45,265 bases of DNA from Microvirga lupini. GTDB lineage: Bacteria > Pseudomonadota > Alphaproteobacteria > Rhizobiales > Beijerinckiaceae. The translations under genes and the position numbers were made by a program. The notes under the pieces were generated by a model. The model did not search any database. It was not told the DNA's origin and worked only from the letters and a program-made list of their open reading frames with translations. The stretch is from the NCBI GenBank assembly GCA_000517005.1, contig KI912007.1, positions 81,676 through 126,940 of the forward strand, given 5' to 3'. This document shows, one piece after another, positions 17,213 through 26,875 of this stretch (positions are counted from its first letter, which is position 1; every line of letters starts with the position of its first letter).

Positions 17213-18538
17213 TCAGCCGGCTGCGTCGATGCGGGCCATCTCTGCCTTGAAGGCCGCGGCGATCTGGCCGGCGTCGCACAGGATCTTCTTGCGCTCCAGG
17301 CTCTCGACATTGCGGCCCCGCATGATCCAGCGGCCGCCGACCATGACATCCTGCACGTCGACCGGCATCGCAGAGAACACGAGGGTGGCATAGATGTCGT
17401 AGACCGGCTGCATGCGCGGCGCGGACAGGTCGATGCGGATGAGATCCGCCTGCTTGCCGGGTTCGAGCGAGCCGATGCGGCTGTCGAGGCCGAGCACCTG
17501 CGCCCCTTCCAGTGTCGCCATGCGGATCACCTGGGCGGCCGGCATGGGCTTGCGGCTGTGTCCAAGCAGCTTCTGGAACATGGAGACAGGGCCGAACTGG
17601 CTGAACAGGTCGAGGGTGTTGCCGCTCATCGGGCCATCAGTGGCGATGCCGACCTTGATACCGGCCGCACGCATGGCCTCGATGGGCGCGATGCCGCGTC
17701 CCGCCTTTGCATTCGAGCGGGCATTGTGGGCCACGCGCACATCCGCTTTCGTCATGCGTTCGATCTCGAAGGGATCGATGTGCAGGCAATGCGCCGCGAT
17801 CAATCCGGGTCGAAGAAGCCCCGCCTTTTCGACCACCGCGACGGGCCGCAGGCCGTGGTTCTTGCGGCACCATTCCATCTCGCTGTCCATCTCGGCGAGA
17901 TGGAGCTGCACCGGAACATCGAGATGCGCCTCGGCCCAGCGGGCGACACGGGCCATGACCCCAATATCGGTCGAATAAGGAGCATGCGGCGCAATGGACG
18001 GCACGATCCGCTCATGGCCGGAGAACTCGGCGACAAGTTCCTCGACCAGCGTAAAACCTTCGTCGATGGTCTTGTGGTCCGGCGGATCGAAGGTCGCGAG
18101 AGTCTGACCGACCACGCCGCGCAAACCCGCCTGATCCAAGGCGCGCCCGACCTCCGTCTCGTAATAGTACATGTCAGCGATGGTGGTAACGCCCGCCTCG
18201 ATGGATTCGAGAGCACCGAGAAGCGTGCCGACTCGCACCATCTCCGGTGTCACGAACTTGCGCTCCATCGGCAGCACATAGCGGAACAGTCGGTCGTCCA
18301 CGTCCTCGCCGAGACCGCGGAACAGGGTCATGGCCAGGTGCGCATGAGGATTGACCATGCCGGGCATGATCACATCGCCTTCGACGTCGATGATCTCAGC
18401 GCCCTCCACGTGCCGCGGCTCGCCGGAGCCGAGCGCCTGGATCGTGCTGCCGTCAACGTGGATCCACCCGCCTTCGATGACGCTCATGGTCTCGTCGATG
18501 GGGAGCAGGCAGGCGTTCTTGAGGAGGATCGCAGCCAT
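17213..18538 (-). CDS. MtaD/TrzN-type amidohydrolase, probable purine (nucleoside) deaminase
   Basis: 441 residues. The metal ligands are in MPGMVNPHAHLAMTLFRG, then VQLHLAEMDSEMEW, LIAAHCLHIDPFEIE and the catalytic aspartate GIATDGPMSGNTLD. The family contains 5'-methylthioadenosine/S-adenosylhomocysteine deaminases, guanine deaminases and triazine hydrolases. Its ATG overlaps the stop of the ABC ATPase gene as TAATG, so it is the last gene of the ABC operon; that context suggests it deaminates the imported compound or its product. Adenosine, MTA and related N-heterocycles are all possible substrates. Confidence 0.88.
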   Translation of the reverse strand: MAAILLKNACLLPIDETMSVIEGGWIHVDGSTIQALGSGEPRHVEGAEIIDVEGDVIMPGMVNPHAHLAMTLFRGLGEDVDDRLFRYVLPMERKFVTPEMVRVGTLLGALESIEAGVTTIADMYYYETEVGRALDQAGLRGVVGQTLATFDPPDHKTIDEGFTLVEELVAEFSGHERIVPSIAPHAPYSTDIGVMARVARWAEAHLDVPVQLHLAEMDSEMEWCRKNHGLRPVAVVEKAGLLRPGLIAAHCLHIDPFEIERMTKADVRVAHNARSNAKAGRGIAPIEAMRAAGIKVGIATDGPMSGNTLDLFSQFGPVSMFQKLLGHSRKPMPAAQVIRMATLEGAQVLGLDSRIGSLEPGKQADLIRIDLSAPRMQPVYDIYATLVFSAMPVDVQDVMVGGRWIMRGRNVESLERKKILCDAGQIAAAFKAEMARIDAAG

Positions 18539-19605
18539 TACTCGTCTTCCTCAGGGGCAAGGATGGTGCATTGCTCCGGAACCGGCACGAGCTTCACGCT
18601 GGTGCCTGCCTCCAGCGGTGTCGTGAGGCTGCCATTGGCGATGAGGTGGCCGGCAGCTGTCTCGCACTGATACTGATAGGCGCGGCCGAGATAGGTTCTC
18701 AGACCCAGTTGAGCCGGAAGGCCTTCGGCAGCGGCCTCAATCGACACCATCAGGCCGTCCGGCCGCGTGGCAAGCAAGAACGTGTCAGGAATGGTGCCGA
18801 ACAGGCTTTGGGACAGCCGCAGCCGCATTCCCGCCGTCTCGGCCGTCACGACATCTCCGTCGCGTGCAACCACCTTGAACGGGACGATGTTCTCGAACCC
18901 GACGAAACGGGCCACGAAAGTGTTGGCCGGGCGCCGGTAGAGAACCTCCGGCCGGTCGAATTGCATGAGCCGTCCGGCATTCATGATGGCGACGCGGTCG
19001 GAGATGGAGAAGGCCTCCTCCTGGTCGTGCGTGACATAGACCGAAGTGGTGCCGTTGGCCCGTTGCAGCTGGCGGATCTCGACGCGCATATCGACCCTGA
19101 GCTTGGCATCGAGATTGGAGAGCGGCTCGTCGAACATCAGGAGCGGCGGCTCGATGACGAGCGCCCGCGCGAGGGCGACACGCTGCTTCTGCCCGCCCGA
19201 AAGTGCACCCGGCGCTCGGTCCGCCAATGCCGCAAGGCCGACGCGCTCGAGCATCGCCATGGCCCGCTTGCGGCGCTCGGCCGGATCGATGCCCCGCTGC
19301 TTGAGGCCAAAGGCGACGTTGTCGAGCACAGAGAGATGCGGGAACAGGGCGTAGTTCTGGAAGACGAGACCGATTTCGCGCTTGTGTGTCGGCAGGCGCG
19401 TCAGGTCGCGCCCGCCGAGCGTGATCGATCCGCTGGTTGGCGACAGAAAGCCGGCGATGAGCCGCAAGGTCGTAGTCTTGCCGCAGCCGCTGGCGCCGAG
19501 AAGGGACACGAGTTCGCCGGCCTGGACCGAGAGCGAGAGGTCTTCGAGAACCTTGGTCGTCCCGTAATGGGCGGAAACGGCGTCGATATGGAGAGGTTGT
19601 GTCAC
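18538..19605 (-). CDS. ABC transporter ATP-binding protein (PotA/FbpC type)
   Basis: 355 residues from GTG 19605. Walker A is LLGASGCGKTTTLRLI (about 36-51), the signature is ALSGGQKQRVALARALV, Walker B is LLMFDEPLSNLDAKLR, and the H-loop is VYVTHDQEEAF. The C-terminal ~110 residues are a TOBE/OB regulatory domain as in PotA. It energises import by the two downstream-listed permeases (19612-20400, 20400-21248). It starts 6 bp after the preceding permease and is fused by overlap to the amidohydrolase gene. Confidence 0.96.
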   Translation of the reverse strand: MTQPLHIDAVSAHYGTTKVLEDLSLSVQAGELVSLLGASGCGKTTTLRLIAGFLSPTSGSITLGGRDLTRLPTHKREIGLVFQNYALFPHLSVLDNVAFGLKQRGIDPAERRKRAMAMLERVGLAALADRAPGALSGGQKQRVALARALVIEPPLLMFDEPLSNLDAKLRVDMRVEIRQLQRANGTTSVYVTHDQEEAFSISDRVAIMNAGRLMQFDRPEVLYRRPANTFVARFVGFENIVPFKVVARDGDVVTAETAGMRLRLSQSLFGTIPDTFLLATRPDGLMVSIEAAAEGLPAQLGLRTYLGRAYQYQCETAAGHLIANGSLTTPLEAGTSVKLVPVPEQCTILAPEEDE

Positions 19606-19611
19606 GGAATG

Positions 19612-20400
19612 CTACTTCGCAAGAAAGGTGAGGCCGAGGGTTCGCTCTACGATGGCCATCACGGCCACGGTGAGGAACATCAGAAGGACTGAGACGGAGG
19701 CGACCGTCGGGTCGAAGAACTGCTCCACATGCGCCAGGATCTGGATCGGCAGGGTGCTGATGCCCGGTCCTGTCAGGAAGAGCGACACCGACACGTCGTT
19801 GAGCGAGGTGATGAAGGCGAGAATGAAAGCCGCGATCACCCCTGCCCTTACATTCGGCAGAACGATGGTGAAGAAGGTTTTGACCGGGGCGCTGCCTAAG
19901 CTGATCGCCGCCTCCTCGATGGAAAAGTCGAAGGACGCGAGGCTCGCGCTGATCACCCGCACCACATAGGGCAGAACGATGAGCGTGTGCCCGATGAGGA
20001 GGGCCAGGAAGATCGGCGTTCCAGTCCCGACCGTCAGCGATTTCAGCAGGGCAAAGCCGAACACGATTTCAGGCACCAGGATCGGCAGCACGAACAGTGT
20101 CCCGAACAATTTCGGCAGTTCGACCCGGAAGCGGTTGAGCGCATAGGCTGCCGGAATGCCGATCAGGAGCGCGATCATCGTGCCGAGAAAGGCGATCTGA
20201 AGGCTGGTGACGATGGTCCGTCGGAAGGCGCTGATCTCAAAGATGTTTTCGAACCAGCGCAGGGAAAGCCCCTGCGGCGGAAAGGTCAGGTAGGTCGTGT
20301 CGCTGAGGGCCGCCCCGACCACGATGACCAGCGGCACCATCAAGAAGAGATAGACCAGCGCCGCGACGACGATAAGGATGGGATGAGGTCTGTCGGACAT
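19612..20400 (-). CDS. ABC transporter permease (PotC type)
   Basis: About 262 residues with six hydrophobic segments, beginning ILIVVAALVYLFLMVPLVIV. The EAA loop that docks on the ATPase is EEAAISLGSAPVKTFFTIVL. ATG 20400 overlaps the stop of the preceding permease as TGATG, so it is preferred over GTG 20403. The closest general family is spermidine/putrescine permease PotC, but the transported solute here is not determined by the sequence. Confidence 0.94.
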   Translation of the reverse strand: MSDRPHPILIVVAALVYLFLMVPLVIVVGAALSDTTYLTFPPQGLSLRWFENIFEISAFRRTIVTSLQIAFLGTMIALLIGIPAAYALNRFRVELPKLFGTLFVLPILVPEIVFGFALLKSLTVGTGTPIFLALLIGHTLIVLPYVVRVISASLASFDFSIEEAAISLGSAPVKTFFTIVLPNVRAGVIAAFILAFITSLNDVSVSLFLTGPGISTLPIQILAHVEQFFDPTVASVSVLLMFLTVAVMAIVERTLGLTFLAK

Positions 20401-21248
20401 CACGTGGCCATGGGGTTGATACGGCGGGCGATATGGCTCATCGCGAGAACGATGGAGATCGTGATCACCGTCATGATGGTCGCAATCGTAGAGGCGCCGA
20501 CCCAGTCGAAGGACACCATGGCGCGCTGCTGCAGAAGCGTCGCGAGCACGGTCTGGCGCTCACCGCCCAGAAGCTGCGGGGTCGCGTAAGCCGTGAAGCT
20601 GCCCGTGAAGACCAGCACGGCGCCAACGATGAGCCCCGGCACCGCCAGGGGAAGCAGCACCTGCCAGAAGGTAGCCATGGGCGAAGCCCCGAGCGACGAG
20701 GAGGCCTGCAGCACATCCTTGGGGATGTTCTCCAGCACGCCGACCAGGGACAGAACCATGAGCGGCACGAAGAGATAGACCATGCCGATAATGACAGCGC
20801 CTTGCGTGTAGAGCATCTCAAGCGGCTCGTTGACGATGCCGAGTGCGAGCAAGGTCTGGTTCATGATGCCGTTGCGGCCCAGGATGATGAGCCATGCGAA
20901 GGCGCGGACCACGACTCCCGTCAGAAGCGGAAAGACGGCCGCCACGATGAGCAGGCTCTTCAGCTTGCCCGGCGCGCGCGACACCACATAAGCCGTCATG
21001 AAGCCGAAGATCAGGGAAATGATCGTCGTGAATGCCGAAATCTGCAGTGTCCGGAACAGGACAGTCGTGCGGAAGCCACTGTTGAAATAGGAAATGTAGG
21101 GAGCAAAGACCCCACGCGGATCCATGAAGGTTCCCGCGATCACGGCCCCGATCGGCACGATCAGGAACCCGATCACAGCGAGCGTGGCGGGCGCGGTCAG
21201 CACCCACCCGGTTGCGCCGCTCCGGCGCCAAGAACGTTTTGATGTCAT
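20400..21248 (-). CDS. ABC transporter permease (PotB type)
   Basis: 282 residues from ATG 21248 (MTSKRSWRRSGATGWVLTAP); the frame is open to 21311 but the extra part overlaps the true end of the binding-protein gene. Six membrane segments are present, with an extended periplasmic loop after the first, and the EAA-like loop QASSSLGASPMATFWQVLLP. It pairs with the PotC-type subunit. It starts 10 bp after the restored stop of the substrate-binding protein gene (21259), which supports the restored frame of that gene. Confidence 0.93.
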   Translation of the reverse strand: MTSKRSWRRSGATGWVLTAPATLAVIGFLIVPIGAVIAGTFMDPRGVFAPYISYFNSGFRTTVLFRTLQISAFTTIISLIFGFMTAYVVSRAPGKLKSLLIVAAVFPLLTGVVVRAFAWLIILGRNGIMNQTLLALGIVNEPLEMLYTQGAVIIGMVYLFVPLMVLSLVGVLENIPKDVLQASSSLGASPMATFWQVLLPLAVPGLIVGAVLVFTGSFTAYATPQLLGGERQTVLATLLQQRAMVSFDWVGASTIATIMTVITISIVLAMSHIARRINPMAT

Positions 21249-21258
21249 GATGGCAGGA

Positions 21259-22300
21259 TTACTTCCCGAAGACCTCGCTCCAGGCATCGAGCCAGTCGTT
21301 CTTGGCCGCATTCAGCTTCTCGTAGTCAAGACGCTTGAGCGATGAGATCATCTTCTTGGCCATAGGTCCAGCGGGCAGCCTCCTCGGGCTTCAGCTGCAC
21401 CGCGGTGGCAACCGGAGCGTCCACGCCCCGCTCCGCCAGCGTCTGCTGGATCTTGGGGTCGAGGATGAAATTGATGAACTGGTGCGCCAGCTCCGGATTG
21501 GCCGCGCCCTTGGCGATGTTGACCGTGTTGAGAGTGGCATAATCACCCTCCTTCAGCTCGGCCCAGCGCACCGTCGGCACGGCCGCCTGGATCTGGGCCA
21601 GGGTGAAATCCTGCGCCATAGCAACGGAGATTTCGCCGGTGGAGAACAGGTTCACGAGTTCCGAGCCGGTGTTGTAGTTCTTCACCACATTGGGCTTCAA
21701 TTGCTCGAGAGCCTTGAAGGCTGCACTCTCGTCCTTGTAGGGATCGACGCCTGCCTTGTTGGCCGCAACGAGAACCGTCATCGGGCCGGCCGTGGTGGTG
21801 ATGCCGGGCAGCGAGACACGGCGCTTGAGATCGTCGCGCCACAGGTCGTTCCAGGACGTGATCGGCGCCGACACCTTGGCGCTGTCATAGATGATGCCGA
21901 CACGCCCGATGGTGTAAGCAGGGCCGAACTTGCCCTGCGGCTCCTTCGCAAGATCGTAGATGCCGTTGATGTTGGGGATCTTCGAGCGATCGACCGGCTG
22001 GAACAGGCCTTCCTGGATGCCGATCTGCGAATAGCTGTCGGTGAGATAGACGACATCCACGCCACCGCCACCGCGGATCTTGATCTTGTTCAGGCGATCG
22101 GCGTTGTTGCCCGTCTCGAAGACCAGATCGCAGCCGCACTGGGCGCGGAACGGCTTGAGAATGATTTCTTCCAGCTTGTCGCCGTTGAAGCCCCACCAGG
22201 AGATCGTCAGCGTCTTGTTCTGGGCCACGGCCGGAGCGGCAGCCAGCGCCGCCAGACCAAATGCCATGCCCGCGATCGGTTTCTGCCAACGCCCTACCAT
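21259..22300 (-). pseudogene. ABC transporter substrate-binding protein (PotD-like) with a C-terminal 1-nt frameshift
   Basis: The start is ATG 22300 with AGGAG 8 bp upstream; a signal peptide MVGRWQKPIAGMAFGLAALA leads to a cleavage after AVA-Q. The mature part (TLTISWWGFNGDKLEEIILK) is a family 1/6 periplasmic solute-binding protein, about 346 residues when complete. As given, the frame goes wrong after RWTYG and stops at 21326. Removing one C from the GGCC run (21358-21361) restores KKMISSLKRLDYEKLNAAK and NDWLDAWSEVFGK, stopping at 21259, directly before the permease. The loss affects only about the last 33 residues, a helix that often packs on the C lobe, so partial function is possible. 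A sequencing error is equally plausible. Confidence 0.85.
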
Positions 22301-22487
22301 GTCAGAATCTCCTGGGTTCTCTTGTTTCACAGCCGAGGATATGGATGCCGATACCCTTCACAAGGGCGATCACCGCCCTACAGGCACCACGCATTAACAC
22401 AACCATGGCCCTGGGAAAGCCCTGCCTGCCGAGGACTCTGCCCACCTTACCGTCTTTCTGCCCAAAAACCTGCAAAACGAAGGCGCG

Positions 22488-23174
22488 CTATTCAGGCGCC
22501 CAACCGCCCGCCGCCGTGCGCTTCAGGCGCGGGGTTCGGAGCACACCCACGATCCGGTCCAATGAATGGGAATAAACGGCTGAAACCGGCTCCTGCCAAG
22601 CATCCGTCTGCAGCATCGCCGCCCCGATGGCGACTGGTCGGATCCCACGGGCTTCCAGCAGCTTCAGGGCCGCAACGATGGAGCGTCCGCTGCTGATCAC
22701 GTCGTCGACGAGCAGCACCCGCCGGTTCTCGATCAGCGGCAGCATCCTGGGATCGAGATACAGCCGCTTCACCTGTTCGGGACTGGTAATGGAGCTCATC
22801 GGGACGGAGAGTTCCTCCCGGTACCAGAACTTGCGGGAGGTCCCGAGCGGGACATAGCGGCTGTGTCCCAGCTTCTTCGCTGTGCCGCGTGCCAGCGTGA
22901 GGCCAAGGGTCGGAAGCCCGACCACCACCTCCGGCTCGAAGGACCGGACCTTCTCGGCGAGGCTGGCGCACAGGGCTTCTTCAACGGCAAAGCCGACCTG
23001 GTTGATGATGAGGGATGCAAGGGCGTGCTCCCCATCCGCCAGCTCCCGGATCGGAAGGCGCAACTGACGGCCGTCCTCGAATTCGGCAGGAAAGAACCCA
23101 CGATGGCCTTCGGCCGGCAGCCGCTCGAAGGTCCGAGGCGGATGGATCTCCTGCCAGAAATCATGCAGCTGCAT
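22488..23174 (-). CDS. Phosphoribosyltransferase (purine/adenine type)
   Basis: 228 residues from ATG 23174 (GGAAG 9 bp upstream; a start at 23201 would add nine residues). The PRPP-binding loop is RVLLVDDVISSGRSIVAALK near residues 155-174, preceded by VVVGLPTLGLTLARGTAKKL and the flexible loop SRKFWYREELSVPMSS. This layout resembles adenine phosphoribosyltransferase, although the N-terminal ~60 residues (WQEIHPPRTFERLPAEGHRG) are not those of canonical Apt. It lies 187 bp upstream of the ABC importer on the same strand and would convert a scavenged base to the nucleotide. The exact base is not certain. Confidence 0.88.
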   Translation of the reverse strand: MQLHDFWQEIHPPRTFERLPAEGHRGFFPAEFEDGRQLRLPIRELADGEHALASLIINQVGFAVEEALCASLAEKVRSFEPEVVVGLPTLGLTLARGTAKKLGHSRYVPLGTSRKFWYREELSVPMSSITSPEQVKRLYLDPRMLPLIENRRVLLVDDVISSGRSIVAALKLLEARGIRPVAIGAAMLQTDAWQEPVSAVYSHSLDRIVGVLRTPRLKRTAAGGWAPE

Positions 23175-23272
23175 CGCATATATCTTCCATTTGGACGGCA
23201 CAGAACGATTGTGACCTGACTGCCATCACGCTATCGAACGAGCCGAGACGGCACATTCAGGACGAGAGCACG

Positions 23273-24442
23273 ATGCCTCAACAGGACCTCATTCAGGCGG
23301 ACCTACCATTCCTGCGCAGCCTCCGCCAAGATCTTCATGCTCATCCGGAGCTGGGTTTCGAGGAGGAGCGGACGAGTGCGATCGTGGCGTCCCTTCTGGA
23401 GGAGGCCGGCCTTCGCGTGCATCGGGGTCTGGGGAAGACGGGCGTCGTCGGCACTCTGCAGGTCGGCAACGGCACACGGACGATTGGCCTTCGCGCGGAC
23501 ATGGATGCATTGGCCATGCCGGAGCAGGCAGAGCGTCCCTACAAGTCGAAGTTCGCCGGGAAAATGCATGCCTGCGGCCATGATGGGCATACGACCCTGC
23601 TGCTCGGGGCAGCCCGTCATCTGGCCCGAACCCGCAACTTCTCGGGCACGGTGCATTTCATCTTCCAGCCGGCAGAGGAAGGCCGCGGCGGCGCGAAGAA
23701 GATGGTCGAGGATGGACTGTTCGATCTTTTTCCCTGCGATGCGGTTTATGGTCTGCACAACATGCCGGGCCTGAGCACCGACGAAATGGCCGTAACGGCC
23801 GGTCCTCAACTGGCCTCATCCGACACATGGCTCGTGACCTTCAAGGGCGTTGGCACCCATGGCGCCAAGCCGCATCTCGGCAAGGATCCGATCACGGCAA
23901 GCGGACATTTCCTCTCTGCGCTTCAGACCATCGTGGGACGGGTGGTCCATCCGCTGCAGCCCGCCGTGGTCAGTGCCTGCTCCGTTCAGGCCGGCGACCC
24001 GCGGGCGCTCAACGTCATTCCTGACATCGTGGAAATCGGCGGGACCGCGCGAGCCTATTCCCCGCAAGTGCGCGACCAGCTCGAAGCGGAAATCGAGCGG
24101 CTGGCGCGCGGCGTCGCCGCGATGTTCGGCATCGAGGTCTCATACAAGTTCCACCGCCGCATTCCGCCGGTCATCAACCACGCAGACGCAACGGCCTGCG
24201 CCCTCAAGGCGGCGCGGACCGTCTGCGGCCCCAAGGTCGTGACGGATTTCGAGCCCTCGACGGCGGGCGACGATTTCGCCTTCCTCAGTGAGGCCGCGCC
24301 AGGCGCCTATGTGTGGCTCGGCAACGGACCCGCGGTCGACGGAGCGCTGCACCACAACACGGCCTATGACTTCAACGACGATGCTATCTCGACCGGCGTC
24401 GCCTTCTGGGTCGCGCTCGTGGAGCAGGAACTCGCTGCCTGA
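23273..24442 (+). CDS. M20-family amidohydrolase (hippurate hydrolase/N-acyl amino acid hydrolase type)
   Basis: 389 residues from ATG 23273; the open frame upstream overlaps the phosphoribosyltransferase gene and is not used. Metal-site motifs are TIGLRADMDALAM, KMHACGHDGHTTLLLGAA, FIFQPAEEGRGGAKKMV, the dimerisation-lid histidine GVGTHGAKPHLGKDP and the C-terminal HHNTAYDFNDDAI. The family removes acyl groups from N-acyl amino acids, hippurate or IAA-amino acid conjugates. It is divergent from the phosphoribosyltransferase and convergent with the helicase gene, 3 bp apart. The natural substrate is unknown. Confidence 0.92.
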   Translation: MPQQDLIQADLPFLRSLRQDLHAHPELGFEEERTSAIVASLLEEAGLRVHRGLGKTGVVGTLQVGNGTRTIGLRADMDALAMPEQAERPYKSKFAGKMHACGHDGHTTLLLGAARHLARTRNFSGTVHFIFQPAEEGRGGAKKMVEDGLFDLFPCDAVYGLHNMPGLSTDEMAVTAGPQLASSDTWLVTFKGVGTHGAKPHLGKDPITASGHFLSALQTIVGRVVHPLQPAVVSACSVQAGDPRALNVIPDIVEIGGTARAYSPQVRDQLEAEIERLARGVAAMFGIEVSYKFHRRIPPVINHADATACALKAARTVCGPKVVTDFEPSTAGDDFAFLSEAAPGAYVWLGNGPAVDGALHHNTAYDFNDDAISTGVAFWVALVEQELAA

Positions 24443-24445
24443 GGC

Positions 24446-26875
24446 TTACCGTCCTCTGACGCGGTAGGGCTCCGTCTCACCGGCATCGACCTCGACCCAG
24501 CCGCGCCGGTTCTTTCCCTGCCTTTGCGGTTTCTTGCTCCTGTCACGCCGCGACTTCTCGTCGGGTTTCCGAGGGTGAGAGACAGAAGTGGCAACAAGCT
24601 TCTCTTCGATCTTCGCGTTGAGGCTCGCGCGCAGATCGACCACGGCGTCTACATCGTCGAAGACATCCGGATAGCGCTGCGCGAGCCAGAGCCAGCTGGT
24701 GGCGATCTTCACCCGTGCCTCCAGTTTCAAAAGATCCGTATTCACGCCGAAATCCGCCGCATGGACCCGTCCGTCACGGGCATGCTGCCGCGCCCAATCG
24801 AGGAGGAGTTCGACAGCCAGTCGCTCCCGCCCGTCGACCGGCGCCATGGAATAGGACAGGCGGTCGAGGATTGGCATGTCGACGGTATCGAGAAGCGTCG
24901 CCAGCTCGATCATTTCCTCCATGTCGGCCATGCGCAGATCCGGATGGCCGGCGACAAGCGTGTCGTTCAGGTGGCGAAGAACACGGCCGAGTCGGTCGGT
25001 CTGCAGCACCTCGCTTGCCGACAGCACCGTCTCCTGGTTCGGACGGACATAGGCCTTGCCCCGCAGCTTCGCGGCATCGCCGTTCAGCGCGTTACGGATG
25101 ATAGTCTCGACCTGCGCATAGGCCCCCACCTCCGGCAGGGCCGTCACGAGACCCTCGTCATGATGGCCGAAGCGCCCTGCCCGGCCGGCAATCTGCTTGA
25201 TCTCCATGGCGTTGAGCTGTCGCTCGCGCATACCGTCGAATTTGCGCAGGGTCGAGAACACGACCCTCCTGAGCGGCCCGATATTCAATCCCATGCCGAT
25301 GGCATCCGTCGCGACGAGGATTTCCGCCTCGCCGTTGCGGAAGCGCGCAGCCTCCGCCCGGCGGACTTCAGGTCCCAGGGCACCATACACCGTCGCAACC
25401 GTACGCCGTGCCGCGACCAGACGGGTGCGCAGATCGTGCACGTCGCGGCGAGTGAAGGCCACGACGGCGTCTCCGCGAGACAGCCTGTTGAGGTTGGCCG
25501 GCACGCCCTCCACGCGCAGCTTGCCCTTGCGCTTGAGGATCTTCACCTCCAGCGGCTCGCCGGTCATGGCGAGCAGATGCTCGACGAGAGGGATCGCCTC
25601 CGGTGCGCCGGTCAGAACCACGAGTTTCGCCGGCGCACCGATCATGGCCTGGGTCCAGGCCCAGCCGCGGCTCGGGTCACCCAGCATCTGGACCTCGTCG
25701 ACCACGCAGACATCGACGACCCGGTGCAGGTCCAAGGTTTCGATCGTGCGGGCAATATGCGTCGCATCCTCCGGCAGTACGCGCTCCTCGCCCGTGATCA
25801 TGCCGGCCGCGAGCCCCTCCTCGATCATGCGCTCGTAATGTTCGAGCGCGAGAAGCCGAAGAGGCGAGAGAATCTCGGCTGTCTCAGCCTCACGCGCCAG
25901 CTTCAGGGCCTCGTAGGTCTTGCCCGAGTTGGTCGGCCCGGCCAGGAACAGGAATCGTCGGTTCAGAGAGCGGGCGACGGGAAAGATCGCTGCATAGCGC
26001 TCATAGCCCGACGCCTCGCGGATCTGCGCCTCACGCAGGTGCCGGAGTCGTCTGGCGGCAGCCTTTGATCGATAATCGTCGAGCTTTTGCCGAAGCTTGC
26101 GCCCGGCACCCGCAGGACCACCCTTATCGGAGGTATGGATTCGGTCGAGCTTTTCAATCGCCGAGCGGATGCCGCCGAGAACGGCTTGGCGTTCGTCTGC
26201 ATCCTCATAGGCGTCGAGGTAAGTCGCGAGCTCGTCCCGCCAGCCTGCCAGCTCCTGCTCGCAGGCCTCGAAGGTTGCATCTCGCAGTTCAATGATCCTG
26301 GCTTCGAGAGCTTCGGACGCCGCAGTCAACTCAGCGCGCTCCACACGCGCGGGCGAAAGCACGACGGCGGCGACCTCAAGCGGCTCGGCAAAGGCGAATT
26401 CGATGGCGATATCGATGGGGGTGCTGTCGGGCAAGACCTGCATCGGCCTGCTGAACACCACCCGATAGCCAGCAAAGACGCGCTCCGGCTTCCACCGTCC
26501 GCTCTCGATCCTACGGATGTCCTCGGCGACATAGAGGCCCGTATTCCGGCGGACGGGCGCAAGAATGCTCTGCCGGCGCCGATGGGCAGCATCGTCCAGG
26601 GGATGATGATCGCCTGCGCTTCGGCGATCTTGAGGGGAGCTCTTGAGAGTTTCGCCTTCCTGCTCCCGCCATGCCGGCACCTCGGCCGCCAGCTGCGTAA
26701 CCACCTCCGGATCGAACAGCGGAGCCTCGAAGGAACGCCCGCGCTTCTGAAATGTCCGGCGCTCGGCCACCGGAATCAGCCCGGCCTCGATCCAGCGCTC
26801 GCACTCGGCTGCGCTGGCAAGGAGGATCCCCGGCAGGTGATTGAGGCTGACAAGATTCTTAGACTTCTTGGACAT
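24446..26875 (-). CDS. SUV3-like ATP-dependent RNA helicase
   Basis: 809 residues. Superfamily 2 motifs are AGPTNSGKTYEALKL (Walker A lysine K319), VVDEVQMLGD (D393), LVVLTGAPEAIPLV, VVAFTRRDVHDL, ATDAIGMGLNIGPLRRVVF and QIAGRAGRFG. This is the pattern of SUPV3L1/Suv3 helicases of alphaproteobacteria and mitochondria, which unwind RNA during degradation. The N-terminal ~300 residues are extra: a short WIEAGLIPVAERRTF motif suggesting a small DNA/RNA-binding fold, then a charged helical stretch. A basic C-terminus (RSKKPQRQGKNRRGWVEV) may bind RNA. No degradosome partner is visible nearby. Confidence 0.92.
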   Translation of the reverse strand: MSKKSKNLVSLNHLPGILLASAAECERWIEAGLIPVAERRTFQKRGRSFEAPLFDPEVVTQLAAEVPAWREQEGETLKSSPQDRRSAGDHHPLDDAAHRRRQSILAPVRRNTGLYVAEDIRRIESGRWKPERVFAGYRVVFSRPMQVLPDSTPIDIAIEFAFAEPLEVAAVVLSPARVERAELTAASEALEARIIELRDATFEACEQELAGWRDELATYLDAYEDADERQAVLGGIRSAIEKLDRIHTSDKGGPAGAGRKLRQKLDDYRSKAAARRLRHLREAQIREASGYERYAAIFPVARSLNRRFLFLAGPTNSGKTYEALKLAREAETAEILSPLRLLALEHYERMIEEGLAAGMITGEERVLPEDATHIARTIETLDLHRVVDVCVVDEVQMLGDPSRGWAWTQAMIGAPAKLVVLTGAPEAIPLVEHLLAMTGEPLEVKILKRKGKLRVEGVPANLNRLSRGDAVVAFTRRDVHDLRTRLVAARRTVATVYGALGPEVRRAEAARFRNGEAEILVATDAIGMGLNIGPLRRVVFSTLRKFDGMRERQLNAMEIKQIAGRAGRFGHHDEGLVTALPEVGAYAQVETIIRNALNGDAAKLRGKAYVRPNQETVLSASEVLQTDRLGRVLRHLNDTLVAGHPDLRMADMEEMIELATLLDTVDMPILDRLSYSMAPVDGRERLAVELLLDWARQHARDGRVHAADFGVNTDLLKLEARVKIATSWLWLAQRYPDVFDDVDAVVDLRASLNAKIEEKLVATSVSHPRKPDEKSRRDRSKKPQRQGKNRRGWVEVDAGETEPYRVRGR

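Noticed and set aside
17558-19692. Two long forward open frames opposite the amidohydrolase and ABC ATPase genes
   Set aside because: Reverse-strand genes have all catalytic motifs; the forward translations do not resemble proteins.
22363-22379. AGGGCG-ATCAC-CGCCCT hairpin upstream of the ABC operon as a riboswitch or terminator
   Set aside because: A simple 6-bp stem without T-run or conserved aptamer elements; could arise by chance in GC-rich DNA.
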